A stretch of 14,754 bases of DNA from Fidelibacterota bacterium (GCA_030620575.1 JAUXEL010000027.1:1-14754); one strand, 5' to 3'; positions 1 through 7,455 are shown, numbered from the stretch's first letter. Notes: generated from the sequence alone by a model not told the origin. Numbers and translations: made by a program.

Positions 1-308
1 CATCTGAATATAGCGAAGATCCGGGTTCAAAAAACAATGGCGGATTATATGCGGATTTTCCTCGCGGCCGCATGGTACAAGCTTTTGAAGATGCAAGCTT
101 TACACTTCCCATTGGCACTATCGGTGACCCCGTTGAGACCCCCTACGGATATCACATTATTAAGATTGTAGACCGCAAACAGGGAAAAACCATAGACGAT
201 GTCCGCGATGAAATTGAACGCATTGTTTCTGAAAGAAAAAAAGAAGCCGCGTTCCCGCCGGTTTTAGACGAGTTGGTAAAAAGCTATGAATTCAAATTCA
301 CCCTGTAG
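1..308 (+). CDS. Parvulin-type peptidyl-prolyl isomerase, 3' end only
   Basis: This is the C-terminal end of a PpiC/SurA-family prolyl cis-trans isomerase, which helps fold exported proteins in the periplasm. The gene starts before the window; its reading frame is open from base 3. About 100 residues are visible. The second half of a rotamase domain can be read: a GGLYADFPRGRM segment matching the family's G-x-F-x-R-G-x-M region, then FEDASFTLPIGTIGDPVET and the closing strand GYHIIKIVD. A charged helical tail of about 45 residues ends the protein. A strong terminator follows, so this gene probably ends its transcription unit, and the protease gene after it is likely separately transcribed. 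The family is clear; whether the full protein is SurA-like, PrsA-like or a single-domain enzyme cannot be told from this piece. Confidence 0.88.
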   Translation, partial: SEYSEDPGSKNNGGLYADFPRGRMVQAFEDASFTLPIGTIGDPVETPYGYHIIKIVDRKQGKTIDDVRDEIERIVSERKKEAAFPPVLDELVKSYEFKFTL

Positions 309-332
309 TTACGGGAATACAATTTAATATTA

Positions 333-364
333 AAAAAGCACCCGATAATATCAGGGTGCTTTTT
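333..364 (+). terminator. Rho-independent terminator after the prolyl isomerase gene
   Basis: The arms AAAAGCACCC (334-343) and GGGTGCTTTT (354-363) pair perfectly over 10 bp around a 10-nt loop. The downstream arm ends in a T run. It lies 25 bases after the stop codon of the partial isomerase gene. Confidence 0.85.
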
Positions 365-467
365 GCTAAACTAAAAAATTTGCAATAAAGAATGTAAAAT
401 TTGAAACAAAATATAGGAGATAGGCGATTAATATTTATATTACTGATATAAAAACGATTGAGAAATT

Positions 468-2090
468 ATGGAGAAAAAAGACATCATGGTATTTATAAAA
501 CGAAATAAAAAAGCCATTATCCTAACAATGGTTGTATTTGTACTGGCACTTAGCATTGTGCAAATCTCAAAATTGCGTGCCGGCGCAAAAGATATTTATG
601 AAAAATTACAAGTCTTAACAGATATTATTGGCATTGTTAATGAAAATTACGTTGAAGATATCAATTGGGAAACCACTATGGAGGGAGCGTACCGGGGGTT
701 GTTAGAAGAACTGGATCCGCACTCGACATATATTCCCGCGAAACGCTTTGAAACCGTACAGGAAGAATTTGAAGGCGAATTTCAGGGAATTGGCATTGAA
801 TATGATATCATTGACGGTTATATCACCGTTATTTCTCCAATTATTGGGACCCCCGCCGATCAGGTAGGACTCCAATCAGGCGATAAATTTTTGAAAATAG
901 ATGATGAATCCGCATATAAAATTTCGCGCAATGAAACAAAAAAACGTCTTCGCGGCAAAAAAGGCACCAAGGTTGTTGTTAATGTTCTCCGCGCCGGCGT
1001 GAAAGACCCGTTTGACGTAACCATTATTCGGGATGATATCCCGCTTTATTCTGTTTCGGGATATTTTATGATAAATGACGAAACCGGCTATATTCTGCTG
1101 AACCGTTTTTCCGAAAAAACCCATAAAGAATTTGTTAACGCAATGGAATCATTAAAAGCAGAAGGAATGCAATCGGTTATTTTGGATTTACGCCACAATA
1201 GCGGTGGCTATATGCAGCAATCAATAAAAATACTTGATGAATTTGTGGAAAACGGGGACACCCTGGTATACACAGAGGGACGTATCCGGTCAGCAAAAGA
1301 GACACATATTGCAACTAAAAGCGGGAGATATGAAGATATGCCCGTGGTAGTACTCATTAATCGCGGATCTGCCTCCGCATCAGAAATTGTTTCCGGCGCT
1401 TTACAGGATTTGGATCGCGGACTGATAGTAGGAGAAACCTCGTTTGGCAAAGGATTGGTACAGCGACAATGGGCAATGCGTGACGGATCTGCCGTACGGG
1501 TCACAATAGCACGCTATTTTACTCCCTCCGGCCGACTGATCCAACGCCCCTATGACAATGGAACCGCAAAGTATTATGAAGAGCTCTACATGCTTCCGGA
1601 TAGTGTTTTTAATGATTCTCTGGACGCACATTTAAACACCCGCCCGAAATTCAGCACCCAAAGCGGGCGTACTGTATATGGCGGCGGCGGCATTACTCCG
1701 GACGTTATTGTAAAACGCAATTATAACCTATCGAAAAGCACGATAACGATTTACAGTGAAAATGTTCGTATGTTCTTTAAATATGCACAACAATACAGCA
1801 AACAACACCCGGAATATCACACAGACCCAGATACCTTTATTTACCAAATCCATTTTGATGATAATTTCATACCTTCACTTTACGATTTTATATCAAAAGA
1901 AGTGGAAAATATAAAGCTGGATGAATTAATAAAAGACAAAGATTATCTTGAAATGCAAATAAAATCAGAAATAACAAAAATATGGTGGGATAATAACGCA
2001 TATTATGAAGCGCGCCTATTGTATGATAATCAATTTGATAAAGCATTGGAATCGATAAAAGAAGCACAAAATTTTTTGGCAGCACATTAA
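468..2090 (+). CDS. ctpA: S41 family C-terminal processing protease (CtpA/Tsp type)
   Basis: A serine protease of the S41 family that trims or degrades envelope proteins from their C-terminal end. The 540-residue protein has a short basic N-terminus, one membrane helix at about 17-34, a helical region carrying LDPHSTYIP (82-90), a PDZ domain at about 105-186 for substrate C-termini, and the protease core at about 195-360. The catalytic motif GSASASE (300-306) places the nucleophile at Ser303, and FGKG places the general-base lysine at Lys328, so the dyad is intact. A helical C-terminal extension (about 410-540) makes it longer than the roughly 430 residues of plain CtpA. The start is uncertain. 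The ATG at 468 has a poor ribosome site; the ATG at 486 has GGAG 12 bases upstream and would shorten the protein by six residues. Both give the same anchored topology. It is probably a single-gene unit, since a terminator precedes it and a promoter follows it. Confidence 0.93.
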   Translation: MEKKDIMVFIKRNKKAIILTMVVFVLALSIVQISKLRAGAKDIYEKLQVLTDIIGIVNENYVEDINWETTMEGAYRGLLEELDPHSTYIPAKRFETVQEEFEGEFQGIGIEYDIIDGYITVISPIIGTPADQVGLQSGDKFLKIDDESAYKISRNETKKRLRGKKGTKVVVNVLRAGVKDPFDVTIIRDDIPLYSVSGYFMINDETGYILLNRFSEKTHKEFVNAMESLKAEGMQSVILDLRHNSGGYMQQSIKILDEFVENGDTLVYTEGRIRSAKETHIATKSGRYEDMPVVVLINRGSASASEIVSGALQDLDRGLIVGETSFGKGLVQRQWAMRDGSAVRVTIARYFTPSGRLIQRPYDNGTAKYYEELYMLPDSVFNDSLDAHLNTRPKFSTQSGRTVYGGGGITPDVIVKRNYNLSKSTITIYSENVRMFFKYAQQYSKQHPEYHTDPDTFIYQIHFDDNFIPSLYDFISKEVENIKLDELIKDKDYLEMQIKSEITKIWWDNNAYYEARLLYDNQFDKALESIKEAQNFLAAH

Positions 2091-2094
2091 TATA

Positions 2095-2123
2095 TTGACT
2101 TTAAAGGCGTATTTTCTTAAAAT
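2095..2123 (+). promoter_or_regulatory. Sigma70-type promoter of the exbB-exbD-exbD-tonB operon
   Basis: TTGACT (2095-2100) and TAAAAT (2118-2123) are separated by exactly 17 bases. This would give a start near 2130 and a leader of about 40 bases before the exbB-like gene. No regulator site such as a Fur box is evident. This is a match to the general consensus only; some phyla related to Bacteroidota use a different consensus. Confidence 0.55.
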
Positions 2124-2171
2124 AATATGTTGTATATGAAAACTTAAAACGATGATTTGGAGGTCAAACCT

Positions 2172-2783
2172 ATGGTTAAGCTCTTTTTGGATGGTGGTCC
2201 CTTTATGTGGCCAATTTTGGCTGTTTTTATTCTTGGCTTGGTAATTGTTTTTGAGCGTTTGTACGCATTAACTACTATTACCGCAACAACAAAAGCATTC
2301 ACAAAAGATATTAAAAATATCTTAAAAGAAGAGGGAATTGAAGGCGCACAAGCAGCATGTGAAGAATCAACAAGCCCTCTTGCGGCTATGTATTCTGAGG
2401 CATTACGTCATTACGATAAAGATCTCGCTAAAATTGAAAAGACATTAGATACAATCGGTTCACTTGAAATGACATTTCTTGAAAAAAACCAGATTTGGCT
2501 ATCTACTGTGATTGTACTTGCCCCAATGCTCGGATTTACCGGAACGGTTGCCGGTATGGTTACCGCGTTTCAAGATATTGCCGCCGCAAATGACATGTCT
2601 CCGGCAGTTGTTGCCGTTGGTATTTCTCAAGCATTGTTAACTACACTATTTGGCTTGATTGTCGCAATGATCATTCAGGTATTTCAGAACTTTTTCTTAT
2701 TCCAAATTGATAATCTGGTTATAGATATGGAAAGGAGCTCTTTGGATCTCCTAGATGATCTTGAAGAAAGAGGCATTAAATAA
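2172..2783 (+). CDS. exbB: ExbB/TolQ/MotA-family proton channel protein
   Basis: The inner-membrane proton channel subunit of a TonB-ExbB-ExbD type motor, which converts proton-motive force into mechanical work at the outer membrane. The ATG at 2172 is chosen because GGAGG (2159-2163) lies 8 bases before it; an in-frame TTG at 2157 overlaps that site and is unlikely. The product has 203 residues with membrane helices at about 11-28, 111-134 and 146-172, and a cytoplasmic domain between the first two. The segment LAPMLGFTGTVAGMV (116-130) is the family signature at the second helix, and threonines at 157-158 lie in the third helix where the channel is lined. It is the first gene of a four-gene operon with two ExbD-like proteins and a TonB-like protein. 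That makes the Exb assignment more likely than TolQ, because no tolA, tolB or pal is seen. Confidence 0.93.
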   Translation: MVKLFLDGGPFMWPILAVFILGLVIVFERLYALTTITATTKAFTKDIKNILKEEGIEGAQAACEESTSPLAAMYSEALRHYDKDLAKIEKTLDTIGSLEMTFLEKNQIWLSTVIVLAPMLGFTGTVAGMVTAFQDIAAANDMSPAVVAVGISQALLTTLFGLIVAMIIQVFQNFFLFQIDNLVIDMERSSLDLLDDLEERGIK

Positions 2784-2801
2784 GACAGATAGGAAAACGA
2801 T

Positions 2802-3203
2802 ATGTTAGGCAAGAAAAAACGTCCACCTGCAGATATTCCCAGTTCGTCAATGTCGGATATTGCATTTCTGTTACTGGTTTTTTTCCTACTGGTTTCTAAT
2901 GTGGATACCGACAAAGGTATTGGTGTTGTGCTTCCGCCCCCGGGGGATTCTGAAATTAAGCTAAACCCCAAAAACATCACTATGGTTTTGGTAAACTCCA
3001 GCGGTGAGGTATTATTTAACGATAGAGTTATTCCGGTAGAAGAAATTGCGCGACAGGCACAAGAACTTGAAGCCGGCAATCCCAACATGGTGTTCTCGGT
3101 ACAGACCGATAGAAAAACAAAATATCAGGACTATATTAATGTAGTTGATCAACTAACAATGGCGAAAGTGAAAAAACTGGCACTTATTGGAACCCCGCAG
3201 TAG
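2802..3203 (+). CDS. exbD: ExbD/TolR-family protein, first copy
   Basis: A single-span partner of the ExbB channel that couples proton flow to TonB. It has 133 residues: a basic N-terminus (KKKR), one membrane helix at about 20-34, and a periplasmic domain to the end. The motif SMSDIAFLLLVFFLL carries Asp19 at the start of the helix, equivalent to the proton-carrying aspartate of the family (Asp25 in E. coli ExbD). After the helix comes VLPPPGDSEIKL, a typical start of the periplasmic domain. An AGGAAAA ribosome site precedes the ATG. The gene begins 18 bases after exbB, and the next exbD-like gene begins 8 bases after it, so the three should be co-transcribed. It is a divergent paralogue of the next gene rather than a recent duplicate: the membrane segments are alike and the periplasmic parts differ. 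Confidence 0.92.
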   Translation: MLGKKKRPPADIPSSSMSDIAFLLLVFFLLVSNVDTDKGIGVVLPPPGDSEIKLNPKNITMVLVNSSGEVLFNDRVIPVEEIARQAQELEAGNPNMVFSVQTDRKTKYQDYINVVDQLTMAKVKKLALIGTPQ

Positions 3204-3211
3204 GAGAAAAC

Positions 3212-3619
3212 ATGGCAATTAAGAAAAAATCAAAGGCAAAATCCGGAATTCCCACCGCCTCAATGTCCGATATTATTTTCATGTTGTTGATATTCTTCAT
3301 GGCGGCCACCACATTAAAAACCGTCGAAGGATTAAAAGTTAAATTGCCCCGTGCGCAATCGATTGCAAAACTTGACACGCCAAAACAATCTGTATTATAT
3401 GTTTTCGTCGACCGTACAGGTCGGATTAACATACAAGATAAAATTCTCAACGTTTATGATATTTCAGAGGTTATTTATCCCATCAGAAGGGGCGATAATG
3501 TGCTGACCATCTCCTTGCGGGCGGATCAGGAAACCAAGATGGGAATTGTTTCAGATGTCCAGAACGAGCTGCGGGATGCAAGCGCACTCAAAGTAAACTA
3601 TTCCGCAAAGCACAAATAG
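3212..3619 (+). CDS. exbD: ExbD/TolR-family protein, second copy
   Basis: A second single-span ExbD-like subunit of 135 residues. The basic N-terminus (AIKKKSKAK) is followed by SMSDIIFMLLIFFM, in which Asp20 is the conserved proton-carrying residue, then one membrane helix at about 21-35 and a periplasmic domain starting VEGLKVKLPRAQ. Its ribosome site is AGGAG built on the stop codon of the first copy (TAG at 3201-3203) and lies 6 bases before the ATG, so translation of the two is probably coupled. ExbD acts as a dimer inside an ExbB pentamer in E. coli; two different copies in one operon could form a heterodimer or two alternative motors. That is inference. Confidence 0.92.
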   Translation: MAIKKKSKAKSGIPTASMSDIIFMLLIFFMAATTLKTVEGLKVKLPRAQSIAKLDTPKQSVLYVFVDRTGRINIQDKILNVYDISEVIYPIRRGDNVLTISLRADQETKMGIVSDVQNELRDASALKVNYSAKHK

Positions 3620-3638
3620 ATAATACAGGAGTAATACC

Positions 3639-4295
3639 ATGCCAGCGAAAGCATTTGAACGGTTAAAAGCACGCTCCGGTTTTGTAACAGAAATCGCATT
3701 CGTGCTTGTATTAGCATTGGTTGTTTTGGGTGTCTATTTGTTTCCAAAATTTGATCGTGACGCACAACTACAAAAAGAAACAGTCATTGAATTTATTCAA
3801 TCGGAAGATATTCCACAAATTGAACTTCAACAGATGGAAATACCGCAACAGCGGCCATCAATTCCCGTGATGAGCGAAGATGAAGAGATTTCAGAAGACT
3901 TCACAATAGACGACATGGATTTTGACGATTACGAAGCTCTTGACGCACCACCCCCACCTCCCGGTGATGGCCAGGGCGGAATCGTTGTTGAGTTTATTGC
4001 GTTTGATGAAGCCCCAACGCCGATTGGGGGCCAGGCAGCTATTTCACGGAACACGGTGTATCCCGAAATTGCCAAGGAAGCCGGAATTGAGGGCCAAGTT
4101 GTAGTTCAGGCTTTTATTAACGACAAAGGGGTTGTAGAGCACTGTTTGATTCTAAAAGGGATGCCCGGTACAGGATTAGATGAAGCAGCTATTGCCGCAA
4201 TTAAAAAAACAAGATTTAAACCGGCAAAACAACGCGATCGGGATGTTGGAGTATGGATCTCAATACCGGTTACATTTAAGTTAAACACAAAATAG
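3639..4295 (+). CDS. tonB: TonB-family energy transducer
   Basis: The periplasm-spanning rod that carries energy from ExbB-ExbD to outer-membrane receptors. The protein has 218 residues, with a single membrane helix at about 19-36, an acidic low-complexity linker (about 50-125) with a short APPPPPG segment (103-109), and the C-terminal TonB domain at about 130-215. Within that domain NTVYPEIAKEAGIEGQVVVQ and AAIAAIKKTRFKPAKQRD are typical of the family. The linker is much less proline/lysine-rich than in E. coli TonB and is mostly acidic, as in the short TonB forms of many non-proteobacterial genomes. The ribosome site AGGAG lies 7 bases before the ATG. It is the last gene of the operon and is followed by a terminator. 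No receptor gene is in the window, so the transported substrate is unknown. Confidence 0.92.
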   Translation: MPAKAFERLKARSGFVTEIAFVLVLALVVLGVYLFPKFDRDAQLQKETVIEFIQSEDIPQIELQQMEIPQQRPSIPVMSEDEEISEDFTIDDMDFDDYEALDAPPPPPGDGQGGIVVEFIAFDEAPTPIGGQAAISRNTVYPEIAKEAGIEGQVVVQAFINDKGVVEHCLILKGMPGTGLDEAAIAAIKKTRFKPAKQRDRDVGVWISIPVTFKLNTK

Positions 4296-4303
4296 TTTTA
4301 AAT

Positions 4304-4350
4304 AAAACCTGCGGATAATATGAACAATGTGTTATGTTAACGCAGGTTTT
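4304..4350 (+). terminator. Rho-independent terminator after tonB
   Basis: AAAACCTGCG (4304-4313) pairs perfectly over 10 bp with CGCAGGTTTT (4341-4350), followed by TTATTT. The loop is unusually long at 27 bases. It closes the exbB-exbD-exbD-tonB unit. A possible upstream ATG for the next gene (4327) lies inside the loop and is unlikely to be used. Confidence 0.72.
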
Positions 4351-4392
4351 TTATTTACAGAAAAAAACATAAAAAGACGAAACGGAAAAGGG

Positions 4393-5889
4393 ATGAAAAT
4401 GGAAAAAAAGTTCAACATACTTTTTGTAACACCCGAAAGTGTACCTTTTGCAAAAACGGGCGGATTGGCCGATGTTGCCGGAGCCTTACCGAAAGCTCTT
4501 GCACAGAGGGGACACAAGGTCACAGTGGTAATGCCGTATTACGCCTCTATACCGGCAGGGTTGATCAAATCAGAAGAGCCCCCTTTTTCTATGAATGTAT
4601 GGATGGGCGATCGGGAAGAATGGTGTTTAGTTCATTCCCAAAAAACACAGAAGAATCTCACATATTATTTTATCGATTTTCAGAAATATTTTTCCCGCGA
4701 AGGACTGTATCACAATGCAGCAATGCAGGATTATCTTGATAATCCCAAACGATTTGCATTTTTATCTCAAGCGGCAATGTATCTATGTAAAACCAAGCAA
4801 TTAAAAATGGATATTGTTCACGCTCACGATTGGCAAACCTCTCCCGCGTTGGCGTATTTGAAAACACATCATTGGAATTGCCCGTATCTTGGGAATGCCG
4901 CCGGGGTATTAACAATTCACAACATCGGATACCAGGGAAAATATCCACGCGAAAGTTATGACTATCTGGGATTCCGCGAAATTGATTTTAATAAACACGT
5001 TTTTGAAGATTTTGGAGGTATTAATCTGCTTAAAGGCGGTATCCATTTTGCCGACATGGTAAACACCGTAAGCCCCTCCTATGCAAATGAAACACTGACA
5101 TCCGCCTATTCTCACGGACTGGATCACGTACTTCAAAAAAAAGAAGATCAGTACATCGGAATATTGAACGGCGTGGATTATAGCGAATGGGATCCGGAAA
5201 ATGACAAACTGATCCCCCAAAAATATACCGTTAAAAACAAATTGGGCAAGAAAACCTGTAAGCGCACCCTGCAGAAACGATTTGGTCTCTACGAAGAGGA
5301 GAACATACCCATAATCGGCATTATCAGCCGCATGGCAGAACAAAAAGGCCTATACCTGTTGGCAGATACCATAGAAGCCATTATAAAGAACATGCGCGTA
5401 CAATTTGCTATTTTAGGATCCGGGGATAAAAATTTAGAAAATTATTTCGGTTCTTTGCCCCAAAAATATTCAGGATTGATCGGTTCGCACATTGGTTACA
5501 ATAATGAACTTGCCCACGAGATTGAAGCGGGAGCAGATTTTTTCTTAATGCCGTCCCTGTATGAACCCTGTGGGTTAAATCAAATTTATTCTCTGAGATA
5601 CGGAACACTCCCTATTGTTCGGGCAACCGGGGGACTGGATGACACGGTACGGCAATATGATGAAGCAAATGGAGAAGGTACCGGTTTCAAGTATTACGAT
5701 GCAACCCCGAGAGCGATTTATGACACCGTTGGATGGGCCGTATCAACATATTATGATCGCCCGAAACATTATCAGAAAATGCAAAGTTCTGCGATGAAAA
5801 AATCGTTTTCCTGGGATGAAAGTGCCACAAAATATGAACAGGCATATCAGCGCGCCCGTGAGATCAAAGCAAAACACGACAAGCAATAA
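4393..5889 (+). CDS. glgA: Glycogen synthase (ADP-glucose type, GT5)
   Basis: Adds glucose from ADP-glucose (possibly UDP-glucose) to the non-reducing ends of glycogen chains in the cytoplasm. The protein is about 498 residues, the normal size for GlgA. The GT5 N-terminal domain opens with NILFVTPESVPFAKTGGLADV; KTGGLADV (21-28) holds the lysine that contacts the sugar nucleotide. HAHDWQT and LTIHNIGYQGKYP are further GT5 motifs. The C-terminal GT-B domain contains SLYEPCGLNQIYSLRYGT with catalytic Glu391 and RATGGL after it. The start is ambiguous. ATG at 4393 has GGAAAAG just upstream, and ATG at 4399 has AGGGA 5 bases upstream; they differ by two residues. The longer reading from 4327 is rejected because it begins inside the tonB terminator. 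No other glycogen gene (glgB, glgC, glgP) is adjacent. Confidence 0.95.
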   Translation: MKMEKKFNILFVTPESVPFAKTGGLADVAGALPKALAQRGHKVTVVMPYYASIPAGLIKSEEPPFSMNVWMGDREEWCLVHSQKTQKNLTYYFIDFQKYFSREGLYHNAAMQDYLDNPKRFAFLSQAAMYLCKTKQLKMDIVHAHDWQTSPALAYLKTHHWNCPYLGNAAGVLTIHNIGYQGKYPRESYDYLGFREIDFNKHVFEDFGGINLLKGGIHFADMVNTVSPSYANETLTSAYSHGLDHVLQKKEDQYIGILNGVDYSEWDPENDKLIPQKYTVKNKLGKKTCKRTLQKRFGLYEEENIPIIGIISRMAEQKGLYLLADTIEAIIKNMRVQFAILGSGDKNLENYFGSLPQKYSGLIGSHIGYNNELAHEIEAGADFFLMPSLYEPCGLNQIYSLRYGTLPIVRATGGLDDTVRQYDEANGEGTGFKYYDATPRAIYDTVGWAVSTYYDRPKHYQKMQSSAMKKSFSWDESATKYEQAYQRAREIKAKHDKQ

Positions 5890-5928
5890 AAAACGTCTTT
5901 AGCACCAATTAAACAATTTCTCTGTTTC

Positions 5929-5956
5929 TTAACAGAAAAGCTTTTCATTATATTAT
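5929..5956 (+). promoter_or_regulatory. Candidate promoter of the ornithine carbamoyltransferase gene
   Basis: TTAACA (5929-5934) and TATTAT (5951-5956) are 16 bases apart. This gives a short leader of about 20 bases before the AGGGAG ribosome site. The -35 box overlaps a small inverted repeat, TCTGTT/AACAGA (5921-5936), which might be an operator or a weak terminator for glgA. No ARG-box match is seen. Confidence 0.35.
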
Positions 5957-5980
5957 GGGACAAATTAGGGAGAACAAACA

Positions 5981-6976
5981 ATGAACATCAATCTGGAAAA
6001 CCGTCATTTTTTAACCTTGCTGGATTTTAGTCCGGAAGAAATTCATTATCTGCTTGACCTTTCCGCACAAGTAAAAGAAGAAAAAAAACAAGGGGTATTC
6101 CCCGAACGCCTTAAACATAAAAATATTGCACTTTTATTTGAAAAAAATTCAACCCGCACCCGTTGCGCATTTACGGTTGCCGCTATTGATGAAGGTGCAC
6201 ATCCGGAATTTTTAGGAAAAAACGACATTCAATTTGGCAAAAAAGAAAGCGTTGCCGATACAGCCAGAGTATTGGGAAGAATGTTTGACGGTATACAATT
6301 CCGGGGTTTTGAACATAATGTGGCAGAAGGTCTCGCAAAACACGCCGGAGTACCGGTTTGGAACGGTTTGACGGATAGCTTTCACCCCACGCAGGTACTT
6401 GCAGACCTGTTAACAATAAAAGAGCAATTCGGGCATTTAAAAGGCATTGTATTTAGTTTTGTGGGAGACGGACGCAATAACGTAGCCAACTCCCTAATGA
6501 TAGGTGCTGCAAAAATGGGAATGGATTTTCGAATCGTAGCACCGCAGTCCCTTTTCCCGGATCCCGAATTAGTAAAAATCGCAGAAAAAATTGCAGAAAC
6601 AACCGGTGGAAAAATTCGCCTGACCGACGACATTAAAGAAGGGGTTCTGAATGCGGATGTTATTTATGTTGACGTTTGGGTATCAATGGGAGAAGAAGAC
6701 CAATTTGCCGAACGCATTAAATTACTGTTTCCCTATCAGGTAAATCGGGACATGGTAGAAAAAACAGGAAAATCCGAAACAATTTTTATGCATTGTCTTC
6801 CGGCATTTCATGATTTAAATACTACGGTCGGAAAAGAAATATATGAAAAATATGGCATTTCAGCTATGGAAGTAAGTGACGAAATCTTTGAATCATCTTA
6901 CAGCAAAGTATGGGATGAGGCCGAAAACCGCATGCACACCATAAAAGCGATTATGATAGCCACCATGGGCGGCTGA
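5981..6976 (+). CDS. argF: Ornithine carbamoyltransferase
   Basis: Joins carbamoyl phosphate and ornithine to form citrulline and phosphate in the cytoplasm, the sixth step of arginine synthesis. The protein has 331 residues, close to the 334 of the E. coli enzymes. The carbamoyl-phosphate site shows STRTR (57-61) and HPTQ (135-138). The ornithine side shows DVWVSMGE (231-238) and HCLPAFHD (271-278), which includes the reactive Cys272. The ending AENRMHTIKAIMIAT matches the E. coli ArgI/ArgF type rather than the shorter Bacillus type. The start is well supported by AGGGAG 8 bases before the ATG. The gene stands alone: no other arginine gene or arcA/arcC is near, so the anabolic reading (argF) is preferred over catabolic arcB, but the sequence does not decide this. 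No strong terminator follows it. Confidence 0.95.
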   Translation: MNINLENRHFLTLLDFSPEEIHYLLDLSAQVKEEKKQGVFPERLKHKNIALLFEKNSTRTRCAFTVAAIDEGAHPEFLGKNDIQFGKKESVADTARVLGRMFDGIQFRGFEHNVAEGLAKHAGVPVWNGLTDSFHPTQVLADLLTIKEQFGHLKGIVFSFVGDGRNNVANSLMIGAAKMGMDFRIVAPQSLFPDPELVKIAEKIAETTGGKIRLTDDIKEGVLNADVIYVDVWVSMGEEDQFAERIKLLFPYQVNRDMVEKTGKSETIFMHCLPAFHDLNTTVGKEIYEKYGISAMEVSDEIFESSYSKVWDEAENRMHTIKAIMIATMGG

Positions 6977-7167
6977 AGATATTTACCAGAGGACCTCAAT
7001 AAATAATAGGATATTATTATAGATTTTCTTCTTTAAAGAACGTGGATAATTCTCCTATAATTGCTGTCGAAATAAAATTGCGAACCAACTAAATTTTTAT
7101 AATACAAATTCTGTTGCACCGGAAAACAACACGAACTTCATTTATCCACTAAAAAATGAGGGCATGA

Positions 7168-7191
7168 GGGTAACTCCGTAAGGAGTTACCC
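7168..7191. repeat. Perfect 10-bp hairpin with GTAA loop
   Basis: GGGTAACTCC (7168-7177) pairs fully with GGAGTTACCC (7182-7191) around the loop GTAA, which is a GNRA tetraloop if read as plus-strand RNA. No T run follows, so it is not a normal terminator. It is 191 bases after the ornithine carbamoyltransferase stop codon, and could be a 3'-end stabilising structure or an intergenic palindromic repeat. Confidence 0.6.
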
Positions 7192-7240
7192 AAGAGGGGG
7201 ACGAAAACTTTGTATTCAGTAAGTTGAATTATTGTGATTA

Positions 7241-7256
7241 TGTGACTACAGTCACA
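7241..7256. promoter_or_regulatory. CRP/FNR-like palindrome
   Basis: The 16-bp palindrome has perfect 7-base arms TGTGACT and AGTCACA around a 2-base centre. It matches the E. coli CRP consensus TGTGA-N6-TCACA exactly. No gene start lies near it on either strand; the next plus-strand gene is about 850 bases away. A regulatory role is therefore unsupported beyond the sequence match. Confidence 0.3.
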
Positions 7257-7399
7257 AACTAAAAAAATATTAACGTAATTATCAAACAAAGTCAAACAAA
7301 AAAAGATATTTAACCGGATTAAATTTTCTTTTATTTCGCAAAGCAAAGTCCTCAAATCCATCGCAGAGTCAGCTTTACAGCCTGCCAAACGAAAACTTT

Positions 7400-7424
7400 G
7401 GCGAAGTAGAGCGGAAAGACCGGG
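7400..7424. repeat. Left copy of a 25-bp direct repeat matching the tRNA-Ser 3' end
   Basis: These 25 bases are identical to 7800-7824, exactly 400 bases to the right. Bases 12-25 of the repeat match the last bases of the tRNA-Ser gene (part of the T arm, the 3' acceptor strand and the discriminator base). The first 12 bases match the sequence just beyond the tRNA. Identity stops abruptly on both sides. This arrangement looks like an attachment-site or target duplication at a tRNA 3' end. Confidence 0.75.
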
Positions 7425-7427
7425 TAT

Positions 7428-7455
7428 TACTTCGCTACCTTTCGGTAGCTTCGTA
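7428..7455 (-). repeat. Hairpin with GAA/GAA internal loop at the end of the GIY-YIG remnant
   Basis: On the minus strand this reads TAC-GAA-GCTACC-GAAA-GGTAGC-GAA-GTA: an outer 3-bp stem, a symmetric GAA/GAA internal loop, a perfect 6-bp stem and a GAAA tetraloop. It overlaps the stop codon of the GIY-YIG remnant (7435-7437). Its plan matches the hairpin at 7772-7812. Confidence 0.55.

Larger units (their letters stand above)
6977..7427. other. Intergenic region without a believable gene
   Basis: This stretch lies between the ornithine carbamoyltransferase gene and the GIY-YIG remnant. I find no coding sequence in it. It holds a perfect 10-bp hairpin (7168-7191), a TGTGA-N6-TCACA palindrome (7241-7256), a 12-nt direct repeat (7201-7212 and 7389-7400), and the left copy of the tRNA-end repeat (7400-7424). 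A minus-strand open frame across 7149-7484 overlaps the remnant in another frame and looks accidental. Confidence 0.6.

Noticed and set aside
1208..1504. Minus-strand open frames inside the protease gene
   Set aside because: They lie opposite conserved S41 motifs and show no recognisable domain, so they are shadows of the real gene.
4327..4392. Upstream start for glycogen synthase adding 22 residues
   Set aside because: That ATG lies in the loop of the tonB terminator without a ribosome site, and the extra residues do not resemble the family N-terminus, which begins just before NILFVTPES.
7400..7424. A second, truncated tRNA gene
   Set aside because: Only 13 bases of the tRNA 3' end are present, with no anticodon or D arm, so it is a duplicated end and not a tRNA gene.
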